Below, piece after piece: positions 24,361 through 33,806 of a stretch of 44,956 nucleotides of DNA. Source of the stretch: Deltaproteobacteria bacterium (GTDB taxonomy: Bacteria > BMS3Abin14); the NCBI GenBank assembly GCA_013151915.1, contig JAADHJ010000036.1, positions 1 to 44,956 on the forward strand, given 5' to 3'. The notes beneath the pieces are model-generated. The model made no database searches and was not told the origin of the DNA. It saw only the letters and a list, made by a program, of their open reading frames with translations. Every line of letters begins with the position of its first letter. The stretch's first letter is position 1. The position numbers and the translations under genes are program-made.

Positions 24361-25045
24361 AAATCTCCTTGGGGTGGCCCTGCAGGAGGCGATTCATCCC
24401 GCCGGACCCCACTATGCGCTCCGCCTCTCGCATCCCCTTTTCCAGAAAACCGACCTGGCGAACTCTATGGATATCGGTCGCCAAGGCCCAGTAGCGTCCT
24501 TCCTCAAGATACCTTATCCCGCGCCGGCGAATCTTTTTGCCGTACATTCCGCCCAAGCTCCCGAGGTTGCCGATGAACCTGATCCCGAGGGCTTCGATGG
24601 CTTTCATAATGTCCACCTCATCAAGCAGGTCGTCGTTCCTTTCAGGATGTACGATGAGCACCTGAATCCCCGAGACCTGCACCGGTGCGAGCATCTCCAC
24701 CAGGTTTGGCTGAACACGGTAAAACCCCGGATCCACCAGGATATAACCGGCCTTACCCGGACGATCCGCTATGCGTTCTTCAATACCCTCATCAAGATCG
24801 TATTCCATCCCGGGATGGATTTGAACGGAGACCCCACATTTCCGAGCGGAGGCATTCAGACGCCCGGCACCATCCTCCACTACGCCGGAGTCCAGACCTC
24901 TCCAGCTATAGAGCTGGTGGTGGGGGGTGGCAAACAGGTGAGTGAATCCCAGCTCCACAAGGGCCTTGACGATGGCCATGGAACCGTCCATTTCGTCCGG
25001 ACCGTCATCCAGTCCAGGAAGGATATGGGAATGAAGATCGATCAT
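24305..25045 (-). CDS. PHP-family tyrosine phosphatase, CpsB/CapC type
   Basis: 246 residues with the PHP metal-site motifs: MIDLHSHILPGLDDGP, FATPHHQLY, HPGMEYDLDE, and IVHPERN. CpsB-type enzymes dephosphorylate the tyrosine kinases that control capsule or exopolysaccharide export. There is no kinase or polysaccharide cluster beside it; the neighbour is a tRNA and an ExeA-like ATPase. The last 17 residues (MTSQKVINAPTDGRSNQ) and the stop are encoded by the hairpin repeat, so the ancestral end was probably near HPKEIL. Confidence 0.85.
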   Translation of the reverse strand: MIDLHSHILPGLDDGPDEMDGSMAIVKALVELGFTHLFATPHHQLYSWRGLDSGVVEDGAGRLNASARKCGVSVQIHPGMEYDLDEGIEERIADRPGKAGYILVDPGFYRVQPNLVEMLAPVQVSGIQVLIVHPERNDDLLDEVDIMKAIEALGIRFIGNLGSLGGMYGKKIRRRGIRYLEEGRYWALATDIHRVRQVGFLEKGMREAERIVGSGGMNRLLQGHPKEILMTSQKVINAPTDGRSNQ

Positions 25046-25069
25046 TATGGTCAGGATTTAGTTTATCCC

Positions 25070-25106
25070 TAAAAAGCCCAGCCGCATCCAAAGACGCGCC
25101 TGGGCT
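25070..25106 (-). terminator. Rho-independent terminator after tRNA-Gly(CCC)
   Basis: On the minus strand AGCCCAG (25106-25100) pairs with CTGGGCT (25081-25075), continuing after one mismatch into six more inner pairs with loop TTTG, followed by TTTTT. It ends the tRNA transcript before cpsB. Confidence 0.85.
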
Positions 25107-25118
25107 AAGAATTATCTT

Positions 25119-25194
25119 TGGAGCGGGCAACGGGATTCGAACCCGCGACTTCCAGCTTGGGAAGCTGACACTCTACCAGCTGAGTTATGCCCGC
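25119..25194 (-). tRNA. tRNA-Gly (anticodon CCC)
   Basis: Acceptor GCGGGCA/TGCCCGC, discriminator T, encoded CCA, anticodon stem TCAGC/GCTGG with loop TTCCCAA giving CCC, and T arm GGTTCGAATCC. It reads GGG. It lies between the AAA+ ATPase and cpsB, with its own terminator. Confidence 0.96.
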
Positions 25195-25261
25195 CGAGGA
25201 AAACGATAGTAATTCAAGACACGGGCTTTGTAAAGAGGAGGCCGGACAATTTCCAGATCTA

Positions 25262-26302
25262 CTAGCCCCCCTCAAATGTCTCTTTGAAGAACTCATCGAA
25301 CCTGGCCTCAATATCGTCTTCATCAGGGTCCTCCCCAGCGGGGCCGGGAGATATTTCCACCCCATTATATGCCGGATTCTCTTCCGTTGGATTGTGAGGA
25401 AGCCCCCCGGCAAGGGACACCGCGGCATCCCCGGTGCCCCGGTCGGACGATAGGTCAACGGATGGCATGGCCGGTTCCAAAACAACCTGTGGAGCGAACC
25501 CGAGGTCAAGGGCCATCTCATCCACGATGGCGGCATCCACGGTTCTTCGCCTCATCAGAAATCCCTGAAAAAGTGCATTGTCGCAAAGAATGTTGATCTT
25601 TCTTGGAAAACCTCCCGAACAGCTATATATCCTGGCCAGGGCGCTATCCGTAAAAACCTCTTCTCTGTTTCCGGCGATGGCCAATCTGTGGATGATATAG
25701 GCTTTCGTCGTCTCCTCTGACAAGGTCGACAGGCGGATCTTCATGGCCACCCTCTGGAGGAGAGGCGGATCCAAAGCAAGATTCTGTTCCAGTTCGGGAA
25801 GCCCGAAGAAGATGAAGGTAATCAGCTTGTGGGCGGTTACCTCCAGATTCAGCAATCCACGAAACTCTTCCATCAATTGTCTGGAATTGAACATCTGGGC
25901 TTCATCGATCAGAACCACGGCTTTCTTGCCCATCTGGTGCAGATGAAGAAGACGGCGGTAGAGCTGGCCTATGATCTGGATCTTATCCCTTCCGGGCTGT
26001 TCAACTCCGAGCTGACCGGCGATTTTACGGAGCAGCCATTCCGGTGATATCTCAGCATGGAGGATAATAAGCAGCGCAGACTCGTATGCCTCATCGGGAA
26101 GGCTGTCGAGAACCTTCCTTGCCAGGGTGGTTTTGCCTGTGCCGATATCCCCCACTACAGCCGCCAGCCCCTTCATGGTCTCGGCAACGTACATGATCCG
26201 GGTCAGGGCACGGGCGTGTTGGGCGCTGTTGTAGTAGAAACGTTCGTTGGGGGCGTTGCCGAAGGGTTCTGTCTGAAGCCGAAAAAAATCCAGGTAACTC
26301 AC
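25262..26302 (-). CDS. ExeA/MshM-like AAA+ ATPase
   Basis: 346 residues. The N-terminal DFFRLQTEPFGNAPNERFYY motif, Walker A GDIGTGKTTLA, Walker B VVLIDEAQMFN and the sensor-like GLPELEQNLALDPPLLQRV are typical of the ExeA/GspA/MshM ATPases that help assemble secretins or pilus complexes in the cell envelope. The C-terminal 70 residues are Pro/Gly- and acid-rich (GEDPDEDDIEARFDEFFKET) and probably disordered. There is no peptidoglycan-binding domain. It lies directly downstream of the large TPR gene. Confidence 0.85.
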   Translation of the reverse strand: MSYLDFFRLQTEPFGNAPNERFYYNSAQHARALTRIMYVAETMKGLAAVVGDIGTGKTTLARKVLDSLPDEAYESALLIILHAEISPEWLLRKIAGQLGVEQPGRDKIQIIGQLYRRLLHLHQMGKKAVVLIDEAQMFNSRQLMEEFRGLLNLEVTAHKLITFIFFGLPELEQNLALDPPLLQRVAMKIRLSTLSEETTKAYIIHRLAIAGNREEVFTDSALARIYSCSGGFPRKINILCDNALFQGFLMRRRTVDAAIVDEMALDLGFAPQVVLEPAMPSVDLSSDRGTGDAAVSLAGGLPHNPTEENPAYNGVEISPGPAGEDPDEDDIEARFDEFFKETFEGG

Positions 26303-26328
26303 AGGCGATCTCCCCGCTCTAGGGCGTT

Positions 26329-29040
26329 CTAAAGGTAGGAAACACGATCTTTTTTGGCCTTGGTAGAAGTCTGCCCATCGCCATCAGGGAGTCCACCTTC
26401 GATTTCCTCCTGAGCCATATCCTCAACCTCTCTGATAAGATCGCTCAGAAGGTCGTCGAGACCTCCCTCCGGCGGGGCATCCTCCACGGTTTTTACATCC
26501 AAATCACCATCGCACAATTCTCCAACCCGTTCTATGGCTTTGTCGATATCCTCGAAATCCGGGTCCAGGTTCTGAACCTTTTTATAGGCCTCAAGAGCCG
26601 GCGCCCACCTCTGCTGCCGTTCCCGGATCTGGCCCATCTGGAAGGTAAGCCCCGGTACATTCTCCTCAGCCGATGATTCGAGGGCTTTACTGATGGTCTT
26701 GGCCGCCGAATCGTAGTCCTGTTTCTCCACAAAACACATAGCGATAAGGCTCATGCTGTCTGGTAGCAGCTTTCTGTCGCCGGTGGCGGTTTCAAATTCC
26801 CTGATAGCGTCATCAAACAGACCCATGTCCTTATAGGCAATACCCAGATTATAGTGGGTTTCATACTCCTCTGCGCCCAGAGTTTCGGCAATTCCCCTCT
26901 TGAACTCAGCAAAAATCTCTTCAAAGGTAATGGGCCTATCATGTTCACTGGAGGCAGAAGCAGGTCCGTCAAATTCATCGGCGAGCTCGGCCCTCAACTC
27001 CTCGGCCAGATCCAGAAATCCGCCCGCCTCCGGGACAGAATCCTCTACGGTGAGTTTCCCTCTTATCTTCCTTATCTCCCCTGGATGTGGGCTTACATTC
27101 GGATGGGGTTCCAACGCAGCCGGCTCCTGATGTGATCCCGGATATTCGGCTGCAGGGGCAGCAGGAGGTTGATCCAAAGCGCCTTCCTGTCCCTCAAGAT
27201 TTGAAAGGGCATGGATAGCGCCTTGATGGTCCGGGGACCTCTCCAGAATCGCGGTGTAAACCCTTGCGGCATCCTCCTCCAAACCCTGGGAGATGTAGAA
27301 ATCCGCCTCCTCCATGTCATCGGCAAACGGGTCCTCTGTAACTTGGACGCCGGGCTCGGCAGAGATATCCAAAGGCTCCGGGGGGGCCTCTTCAATGGGA
27401 ACCTCCGGGAGCAGGCCGGCCATTGCCTCCAATCCCTCGATTTCAGGCAAAGTCCCGGCAATCGTCCTGTATACACTGATGGCCTTGTCTACCTCGCCCC
27501 GGTCCATCAGGGCCTTAATGAGGTTCTTACCTGTGGCAGGCACCCTTTCCGGGGCCGCCTCAATCTGAACATCCAGTGACTTTTCCAGGACATCTATCCT
27601 TCCCGGAAATTTCGTCCCAAGATCGTCGAGAATCTCGAGAGCCTTGTCGTGAAGGCCGTATCGAAGATAGACATCCGCCTCGATGAAGGAATCTTCCGGC
27701 ACAAGGTCTTCGGATTCGGCCGCTGAAGTTGTTAAATCGGGATCCTCCATGACGATCTCGGGCAGTCCCTCCTCAACCTCCCTCCCCGAGTCCTTCAGCC
27801 CGTCCAGAGACATGGGCTCAGCCTCGAACTCCGAGCCCTCATCAGGGGAGATTGCGGGAGACACCTCATCGGCAAGGTCCAGGGACTGAATGATATCCTG
27901 AAGGTCAGTCTCCTCCTCCAGGTTCCCCAGATTTTCCAAGGCTGTCCTGGCCTCATCCATCTGGGGATCGATATCAAGGATCTGCCTGTAGGCGTCCGCG
28001 GCGGCTCGGGGATCTTTCCTCTCCTCAAGGGAATGTCCCAGGTCGAGCAGGGCTTTGATCTGGGAATCCGTGTCCCCTCTGGCACCAGAGATATCCGCAA
28101 GACCCCTGGCGGCGATGGTCTGCGCGGGATCAATTTCGATTATCTGCCTGAAAAAAACCTCGGCCTGCTTCAGTTCCCCGTTCCTGAGGTGGGTCTGGGC
28201 GACAAAGAGATACTCCCCCATCACCTGCTCCAACTGGCCCATTTCTCTGAACAGCGCCAGTGACTGGGAGATCCTTTCCTCGCCCTCCTTTTCCTCACCC
28301 AGTTGAAAGTTTATCCGGCCCAGAAGAAGCATCATCCGCGGGTCGTCAGACCTGATCTCGAGGATGGACTCGATCTCTTTTTTGGCCTTCTGATAATGTC
28401 CACTCTCCAGGTAGTGCGAACAAAGCTCTTCCCGCACACCGATGTTATCGGGGTCGAGGGTGACTATCTTCTCAAATAATTCCGAGGCCCGATCGTGAAA
28501 TCCTCGACGGCTCAGGGTGGTAGCGGCGACGGCAAAGGCCTTCGCGGCTTCCTTTCCATCCCCTGATCTGGCCAGTATCTCCCCCAGACGAACCTGGAAC
28601 CCGAGGTTTTCAGAATCCATATCCACCATGACTCTGAGTACTTCGATCTGCCTGGGAACGTCGTCCTTCTTCTGATATAGCTCGAAGATATTCTGCAGCT
28701 GAGCCAGCGCTTCGGCTTCCAGCCCCTGTTTTTTATAGAGTTCGGCCAACCTCTCATAGGCGGAAAGACGCTCAGGATCAATGCGTACGACGGTTCGGTA
28801 GACCGCGATAGCCTTTGGTATGAAATCCTCCTCGACGTGGATCTCCGCGACCTTCTCGTATTGCTCTACCGCCGCGGTTTTTCTGCCGGTTTTGGCGAGG
28901 AGGTCCGCAAGCCGAAGGGCGATCCTCTGGTTTTGGGGCTCGATGTTCGCCAGTTGCTGGAAAACCTTTACCGCCTTGTCCAGGTTACCTTTGGAAAGGT
29001 GTTTCTGTGCCTGCTGAAGCAGCTTTGCCTTGTTAGCCAT
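26329..29040 (-). CDS. Large TPR protein
   Basis: About 903 residues from ATG at 29040 (MANKAKLLQQAQKHLSKGN). It is built of many tetratricopeptide repeats in two blocks: roughly residues 5-370 (for example DKAVKVFQQLANIEPQNQ, PKAIAVYRTVVRIDPERL) and 700-850 (YETHYNLGIAYKDMGLFDDA), joined by an acidic, Pro/Glu-rich linker with scattered repeats. No signal peptide or membrane segment is seen, so it is cytoplasmic. It is probably a scaffold for a complex with the adjacent ATPase. A second TPR gene of similar style lies at 32446. Confidence 0.85.
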   Translation of the reverse strand: MANKAKLLQQAQKHLSKGNLDKAVKVFQQLANIEPQNQRIALRLADLLAKTGRKTAAVEQYEKVAEIHVEEDFIPKAIAVYRTVVRIDPERLSAYERLAELYKKQGLEAEALAQLQNIFELYQKKDDVPRQIEVLRVMVDMDSENLGFQVRLGEILARSGDGKEAAKAFAVAATTLSRRGFHDRASELFEKIVTLDPDNIGVREELCSHYLESGHYQKAKKEIESILEIRSDDPRMMLLLGRINFQLGEEKEGEERISQSLALFREMGQLEQVMGEYLFVAQTHLRNGELKQAEVFFRQIIEIDPAQTIAARGLADISGARGDTDSQIKALLDLGHSLEERKDPRAAADAYRQILDIDPQMDEARTALENLGNLEEETDLQDIIQSLDLADEVSPAISPDEGSEFEAEPMSLDGLKDSGREVEEGLPEIVMEDPDLTTSAAESEDLVPEDSFIEADVYLRYGLHDKALEILDDLGTKFPGRIDVLEKSLDVQIEAAPERVPATGKNLIKALMDRGEVDKAISVYRTIAGTLPEIEGLEAMAGLLPEVPIEEAPPEPLDISAEPGVQVTEDPFADDMEEADFYISQGLEEDAARVYTAILERSPDHQGAIHALSNLEGQEGALDQPPAAPAAEYPGSHQEPAALEPHPNVSPHPGEIRKIRGKLTVEDSVPEAGGFLDLAEELRAELADEFDGPASASSEHDRPITFEEIFAEFKRGIAETLGAEEYETHYNLGIAYKDMGLFDDAIREFETATGDRKLLPDSMSLIAMCFVEKQDYDSAAKTISKALESSAEENVPGLTFQMGQIRERQQRWAPALEAYKKVQNLDPDFEDIDKAIERVGELCDGDLDVKTVEDAPPEGGLDDLLSDLIREVEDMAQEEIEGGLPDGDGQTSTKAKKDRVSYL

Positions 29041-29193
29041 TTTTCCCAACCATGAGTAAATTCATTTAGGATGCACGCTCCGCATACATCCTACTTGATG
29101 GACCTTCTGCGAGTCCACCAATTAACTCCCAAAACGGTTTGGCAATTTAACACAAATCGCTACAGGTAATAAAGTACAAGATACCAAATGGCA
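29041..29193. other. Gap with a decayed hairpin repeat
   Basis: Bases 29092-29124 (TACTTGATGGACC ... GAGTCCACCAATT) resemble the end of the five-hairpin repeat, with a pairable GGAC/GTCC core. No gene seen. Confidence 0.45.
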
Positions 29194-30540
29194 TCAGGAA
29201 AACATCTTCTCAAGGAAGTCCGTCCCATAGTCGCCCCGGCAAAACTTCGTCTCGTTGAGTATCCTCTGATGAAAGGGAATTGTCGTCTTTACCCCTTCTA
29301 TGACGAATTCCTCGAGCGCCCTGCGCATCCTTGCCAGAGCCTCGTCCCTGTCCCTTCCATGGGCAATGAGCTTGGCGATCATGGAATCGTAGTATGGGGG
29401 AATGTAGTAGGATTCATACGCCGCTGAATCGACACGGATTCCCGGCCCGCCTGGAGCGTAATAGAAACGGATCGTGCCGGGATTCGGCCGAAAATCATCA
29501 GGATCCTCTGCATTGATCCGGCATTCAATGGCATGCCCCTGGAACCTGACATCCTTCTGCTCCCAGGCCAGGGGAAACCCGGCGCTAATGCGGATCTGCT
29601 CCTTGACGAGGTCAAGGCCGGTGACACATTCCGTAACCGGATGTTCCACCTGAATGCGGGTATTCATCTCCATAAAGTAGAAGTTCATTTCCTTGTCAAC
29701 GAGGAATTCAACCGTACCGGCGTTGACGTATCCGGCCTCCTTCGTAAGGGCAATGGCTGCTTTTCCCATCCTCTTTCTAAGATCCTCATCCAGCATGGGC
29801 GATGGGCATTCCTCGATCAGCTTCTGATAGCGCCTCTGGATACTGCAATCCCTCTCACCAAGGTGGATGACGTTTCCATGGGTATCGGCAAGAATCTGGA
29901 ATTCGATATGCCGTGGCGATTCAATAAAACGCTCCACGTATACCTCGGGATTGTTGAATGACGCACTGGCTTCGGACTGTGCCATAGAAAAGGAGGCGCG
30001 GAATGAGGCCTCGGAATGGACAACCCTGATTCCACGTCCTCCCCCACCGGCGGCCGCCTTGATAATCACCGGGAACCCCAGTTTTCTCGCACCTTCCAGG
30101 GCAACCTCAGGATCATCAAGCCCGTCAACCCCACCGTCCGGAATCGGCAGGTTTGCCCGGACCGCCAGGCTCCTTGCCATGATCTTGTTCCCCATGGTTC
30201 TGATGTGGGTGGATTCAGGGCCGATAAAGGTAATGCCGCTGGCCTCACATACCTCAGCAAACTCGGGATTTTCAGCCAGGAATCCGTAGCCGGGATGGAT
30301 GGCCGCGGCATCCGACACCTCCGCCGCACTGATGATGGCCGGAATATTCAGATAGCTTTGCAGGCTGTTGGCCGGCCCGATACAGATACTCTCATCGGCG
30401 AATCGCGTATGCAACGCGTCCCTGTCTGCATCGGAGAAAACAGCTACGGTCTTGATACCAAGTTCTCTGCAGGCCCTGATCACCCTTAGGGCAATCTCAC
30501 CCCGGTTTGCAATCAGTATCTTCGAGAAAAGTCGGGGCAT
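29194..30540 (-). CDS. accC: Biotin carboxylase of acetyl-CoA carboxylase
   Basis: 448 residues, normal length. It carboxylates biotin on AccB using ATP and bicarbonate, the first step of fatty-acid synthesis. The N-terminal [17 protein letters not shown], the ATP-grasp glycine loop [26 protein letters not shown], and [14 protein letters not shown] are all present. It starts two bases after the accB stop and is in operon with accB and efp. The carboxyltransferase genes accA and accD are not in the window. Confidence 0.97.
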   Translation of the reverse strand: MPRLFSKILIANRGEIALRVIRACRELGIKTVAVFSDADRDALHTRFADESICIGPANSLQSYLNIPAIISAAEVSDAAAIHPGYGFLAENPEFAEVCEASGITFIGPESTHIRTMGNKIMARSLAVRANLPIPDGGVDGLDDPEVALEGARKLGFPVIIKAAAGGGGRGIRVVHSEASFRASFSMAQSEASASFNNPEVYVERFIESPRHIEFQILADTHGNVIHLGERDCSIQRRYQKLIEECPSPMLDEDLRKRMGKAAIALTKEAGYVNAGTVEFLVDKEMNFYFMEMNTRIQVEHPVTECVTGLDLVKEQIRISAGFPLAWEQKDVRFQGHAIECRINAEDPDDFRPNPGTIRFYYAPGGPGIRVDSAAYESYYIPPYYDSMIAKLIAHGRDRDEALARMRRALEEFVIEGVKTTIPFHQRILNETKFCRGDYGTDFLEKMFS

Positions 30541-30542
30541 AA

Positions 30543-31013
30543 TCAGGCCAGATCGATTATGAAGAGGGGCTCACCGTATTCGACAGGCTGTGCATTCTCC
30601 ACCAGGATCGCGGATATCTTGCCGTTGACCTCACACTCGATCTCGTTCATGATCTTCATTGCCTCGACAATGCAGAGTATCGTTCCCTTGTTGGCAACCT
30701 GTCCAACCTCGACGTAGGAAGGCCTATCAGGTGATGGCGCCCTGTAGAAGGTTCCCACTATCGGCGAGGTAACCAGGAACTGGTTTTCCCCAACGGTAAG
30801 GGATTCCGATGGTTCGGGGGGAACGGGGGGGGGTAGGGAACCCGAAACGGGTTCGGAAGAGGGGGGCGCCTGGTAAAGCGGCGCCATGACCCTGCCGGTC
30901 TCAGTCCCCCCCTTACGGATCCTGACCTTGCTGTCTCCCCTTTGCAGGGTAAAATCCTGGATTCCGAACTTCTCGATTAATTTCAGGATCTCCCTGATCT
31001 CTTTCAATTCCAT
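30543..31013 (-). CDS. accB: Biotin carboxyl carrier protein of acetyl-CoA carboxylase
   Basis: 156 residues. The C-terminal biotinyl domain has the biotinylation site [10 protein letters not shown], the lysine being the attachment point, preceded by a Pro-rich linker ([11 protein letters not shown]). The N-terminal region [20 protein letters not shown] is typical of bacterial BCCP. It sits between accC and efp, the usual deltaproteobacterial order, and would be the substrate of the adjacent biotin carboxylase. Confidence 0.97.
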   Translation of the reverse strand: MELKEIREILKLIEKFGIQDFTLQRGDSKVRIRKGGTETGRVMAPLYQAPPSSEPVSGSLPPPVPPEPSESLTVGENQFLVTSPIVGTFYRAPSPDRPSYVEVGQVANKGTILCIVEAMKIMNEIECEVNGKISAILVENAQPVEYGEPLFIIDLA

Positions 31014-31027
31014 GGGATTACCCCTCC

Positions 31028-31588
31028 TTATCTGACACGCTCGATATATTCACCGGTCCGGGTGTCGATTCTGACAACCTGTCCCTCTTCGACGAAAAGA
31101 GGTACCTGAATGACGGCCCCGGTCTCCAGCTCCGCCGGCTTGGTCGCCCCGGATGCCGTGTCGCCCTTTACCCCGGGCTCGGACTTGGCGATTTTGAGCT
31201 CGACGAAAATGGGGAGTTCCATCCCAATCGGCCTCCCGTTATATATATGAACGATGACGGGTAACTGCTCTGACAGAAACCCTTTTTTATCCCCCAGGTC
31301 CGCGCCGGAAATACAGATCTGATCGTATGTGTTTGTGTCCATAAAATGGAAACCGTTATCATCACCGTACAGATACTGCATTTCTTTCTCTTCAAAGTTG
31401 GGCCTTTTCACCTTGTCGCCCGATCGGAAGGTCCGATCCAGGACGTTTCCGGTAACCAGGCTTTTTAGCCTGGTCCTTACAAATGCACCGCCCTTGCCTG
31501 GTTTTACATGCTGGAAGTCAGCGATAGTGAAAGGCTCGCCATCCAACTCTATTTTTAATCCCTTTCTGAACTGATTGGTAGCAATCAA
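31028..31588 (-). CDS. efp: Elongation factor P
   Basis: 186 residues. EF-P relieves ribosome stalling at polyproline. The N-terminal domain carries KPGKGGAF with the lysine (residue 32) at the position modified by beta-lysylation in other bacteria; two OB-like domains follow with the C-terminal [21 protein letters not shown]. The start is TTG (TTGATTGCTACC) behind GGGAGGAGAGGA; its first bases overlap the aroQ stop TGA. Genes for EF-P modification (epmA/epmB) are not in the window. Confidence 0.96.
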   Translation of the reverse strand: MIATNQFRKGLKIELDGEPFTIADFQHVKPGKGGAFVRTRLKSLVTGNVLDRTFRSGDKVKRPNFEEKEMQYLYGDDNGFHFMDTNTYDQICISGADLGDKKGFLSEQLPVIVHIYNGRPIGMELPIFVELKIAKSEPGVKGDTASGATKPAELETGAVIQVPLFVEEGQVVRIDTRTGEYIERVR

Positions 31589-32052
31589 CAGTCCTCTCCT
31601 CCCGTTGGGTGTATTTTATCCAGGATCTGCGCAGCCCCCAAAAGGGCAAGGGTATACCCGAATGGTCCGAAACCGGATACGATACCGGAAGCTCCTTCGG
31701 AAACGAGGGACCTTCGTCGAAAATCCTCTCTTGATTGAATATTCGAAATGTGAACCTCAAAATAGGGCAGGCCCACGGCCGTGAGGGCGTCCCGAATAGC
31801 GACACTGGTATGTGTATAGGCCGCCGGATTTATGATGATCGCCTCGAAGCCGTTCCCGGGCGCTCCCTGAATGGTATCAACGATGTCGCCCTCGTGGTTG
31901 GATTGGAAAGCAACAACCTCCAGGCCTTCCTGTCCGCCTCTCTCCCGGAGCTCGGCGTGGACCTCATCGAGGCTGGCAGATCCATAATATTGCCTCTCAC
32001 GGTTTCCAAGGAGATTGAGGTTCGGACCCTGGACAATGAGAATTTTTCTCAT
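31585..32052 (-). CDS. aroQ: 3-dehydroquinate dehydratase, type II
   Basis: 155 residues from ATG at 32052 (MRKILIVQGPNLNLLGNRER) behind GAGG. It is the third step of the shikimate pathway. Visible are the start QGPNLNLLG, the catalytic FQSNHEGDIVDTI, INPAAYTHTSVAIRDAL, and VEVHISN-like FEVHISN. The open frame further upstream is not homologous. It overlaps efp by a TTGA. Type II enzymes are dodecamers unrelated to AroD. A decayed hairpin repeat supplies bases just upstream. Confidence 0.95.
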   Translation of the reverse strand: MRKILIVQGPNLNLLGNRERQYYGSASLDEVHAELRERGGQEGLEVVAFQSNHEGDIVDTIQGAPGNGFEAIIINPAAYTHTSVAIRDALTAVGLPYFEVHISNIQSREDFRRRSLVSEGASGIVSGFGPFGYTLALLGAAQILDKIHPTGGEDC

Positions 32053-32060
32053 CGGCAACC

Positions 32061-32089
32061 TCGAAAAAGGTCTTTTTGCAAGTCCATCC
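32061..32089 (+). repeat. Tiny decayed hairpin repeat between roadblock gene and aroQ
   Basis: TCGAAAAAG, GT, CTTTTTGCAAGTCCATC fills the gap between the roadblock stop and the aroQ start. It matches the minimal copy at 908-947 with further loss; the edge sequence GAGG serves as aroQ's ribosome binding site. Confidence 0.4.
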
Positions 32090-32449
32090 TCATCGGAACT
32101 CCTTAACCAGGTCGGGCACAGCCATGCGCAACAGGTATCTGGCCTTTCCGTGATTCCCATCGGGCGTTAGCGCCAGAGCAACGAAATATTCCGGGGTTAT
32201 CAGCCTGAGTAGAATTATATTGCTGGTGGTGTTGATGATAACCTCGTGAACATCCCCAGCTGAAAGGGACTTGGCGGCCTTCTGAATACTCTTGATGGCG
32301 GTGGCATATTCAATCCCCACGGTCTGGATGCTGCAGGACGGGTCAACAATGTGCTCACCAATGGCGATGCCATCCATCCCCATGATAACCACCCCCAGCA
32401 CGCCCTCCGTACGTTGGACGATCTCATCAAGCACAGTCTGGAAAATCAT
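32090..32449 (-). CDS. Roadblock/LC7 domain protein (MglB-like)
   Basis: About 119 residues, from ATG at 32449 (MIFQTVLDEIVQRTEGVLGV) overlapping the previous stop as ATGA. It is a single roadblock/LC7 domain: a hydrophobic helix, GVVIMGMDGIAIGEHIV, then VHEVIINTTSNIILLRLI and YFVALALTPDGNHGKARYLL. Such proteins act as GTPase regulators; MglB in particular controls polarity of the small GTPase MglA in gliding or pili-bearing bacteria. No mglA is in the window. It is embedded between a TPR gene and aroQ. Confidence 0.85.
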   Translation of the reverse strand: MIFQTVLDEIVQRTEGVLGVVIMGMDGIAIGEHIVDPSCSIQTVGIEYATAIKSIQKAAKSLSAGDVHEVIINTTSNIILLRLITPEYFVALALTPDGNHGKARYLLRMAVPDLVKEFR

Positions 32450-33603
32450 CGTCTTTTCATCCTTTCCGCATTCTTGAGCCAACCTGCGAGGACATGAACC
32501 GGATCCTTGGGGCTCCCGGTTTGATCTTCCAAAGGGGCGATTGCTTCAGGGGGGTCCGGTTTAACCTCCACAGTCGGCTCAGGGGCGGCCTTGCCGAGTT
32601 GACGCTCCCCTACGGATCGAAGTTTTTCGTCTATTTCAACGTCGGCAGGATTCTCCTCGCGAAGCTGTTCATAGATGTGAGCAGCCTCATCGGACACCCC
32701 CTGCCGCGCATAGAGATCCGCCAGGGTCTCGGTAAAAATGTCATTTCCGGTCCCCGAAGACGAAGGTTGTTCATCAGCGTCATTGATATTCGGAGAAGTG
32801 ATCGCTTCCGGAATAATGTCGATGTCGGGTATATCCTCTGTTTGGCGTTTGGTCAAGGTGGACAGTTCATCGAGGAATGCAGGGAATTGGATGTCCTCAA
32901 CCTCGGCGGCGCCTTCGAGAACGGGAGCTTTCATAACAGGTTCCGGAAGAGGCTCAGGAGATATAACCGTTTCAGGATATACCTCGGGAGGTGCCTCTTC
33001 CGTCAACTCCACATCCTCCAGGGAAAAATCGTTAAACTCGTTTTCGGGAATCATAACCTCGGGAACCGGGAATGAATCCTCAGCGCCGACCCCTTCGGGC
33101 AGGGGCTCGAGGTCCTGTATCTCCGGCTCCGGCGGAAAAGGGGCTGCAACCGGTCCCCGGGCGGCATCCTCGGAGGAGAAATCGATGCCCCCTGGGTGGG
33201 CGACCTTGCTCTTCAGACTTTCGATGTCCGACTGGATCTCCACATCCTCGGGACTGAGCAGTAGAGCAGCCTGGAGAGCGCGCAGAGCGCGGGCATTTTC
33301 ACCCTGGGTCATGGATATTTTAGCCAGGGTCTTTTGCGCAAGATAATTTTCGGGAGCCTCTTCCACCGCCTTTTGAATGGCTTCTCCCGCGGGGCCAAGT
33401 TCACCCTTCTCGAACAGTGCCCTTCCCAGGACCACAAACCCGCCGCTGTAATGGGGATTGTATCTCAGCCCTGCCCTGGCTGTCTGAATTGCCTCACTCA
33501 GCCTGCCGGCCTTCCGGTAGGCATCGGCCAGTGGGGCAAAAACCCTTGATCCGGGATCATCGGCCAACATCTGCTCGTAACGTTGGATATCCTGGTCGCT
33601 CAT
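32446..33603 (-). CDS. TPR protein with acidic C-terminal tail
   Basis: About 385 residues from ATG at 33603 (MSDQDIQRYEQMLADDPGSR) behind CGGAGGG. Residues 1-130 are about three to four TPR-type repeats (ADAYRKAGRLSEAIQTARAG, VLGRALFEKGELGPAGEAI). The rest is Glu/Pro/Asp-rich and includes repeated EVYPE/PEPL patterns, then another TPR-like helical repeat (ETLADLYARQGVSDEAAHIY). It ends overlapping the roadblock gene. It resembles the 903-residue TPR protein in style and may be part of the same scaffold. No membrane segment is seen. Confidence 0.8.
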   Translation of the reverse strand: MSDQDIQRYEQMLADDPGSRVFAPLADAYRKAGRLSEAIQTARAGLRYNPHYSGGFVVLGRALFEKGELGPAGEAIQKAVEEAPENYLAQKTLAKISMTQGENARALRALQAALLLSPEDVEIQSDIESLKSKVAHPGGIDFSSEDAARGPVAAPFPPEPEIQDLEPLPEGVGAEDSFPVPEVMIPENEFNDFSLEDVELTEEAPPEVYPETVISPEPLPEPVMKAPVLEGAAEVEDIQFPAFLDELSTLTKRQTEDIPDIDIIPEAITSPNINDADEQPSSSGTGNDIFTETLADLYARQGVSDEAAHIYEQLREENPADVEIDEKLRSVGERQLGKAAPEPTVEVKPDPPEAIAPLEDQTGSPKDPVHVLAGWLKNAERMKRR

Positions 33604-33637
33604 GGGACCCTCCGCGCTATAAAAACAGCAAACACAA

Positions 33638-33772
33638 AAAATCATCAACGCGCCCATCGAAGGGCGCCCAAATCAATGACTTGCAACGCAAGTTGTTGAT
33701 TTGTAAGGAAAGTGAAAATAACACTTTTCGCTTTCCGTGGAGTAAAAAGCCATTAATGGACTTTTTACGACC
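33638..33772 (-). repeat. Five-hairpin repeat, copy 3, inverted
   Basis: On the minus strand it reads TCGTAAAAAGTCCATTAATGGC ... GGGCGCCCTTCGATGGGCGC (given in parts), the same unit in reverse orientation. The GCGCCC/GGGCGC hairpin is kept with a changed loop and the CAAATCAA...TTGATTTG hairpin is kept, but the last hairpin has decayed to GATGATTTTTTGTG. It lies between aroB (stop 33807) and the TPR gene start. Confidence 0.88.
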
Positions 33773-33806
33773 CTATCAAAGATGCTATGGGAAACATGTT
33801 ATCAAG

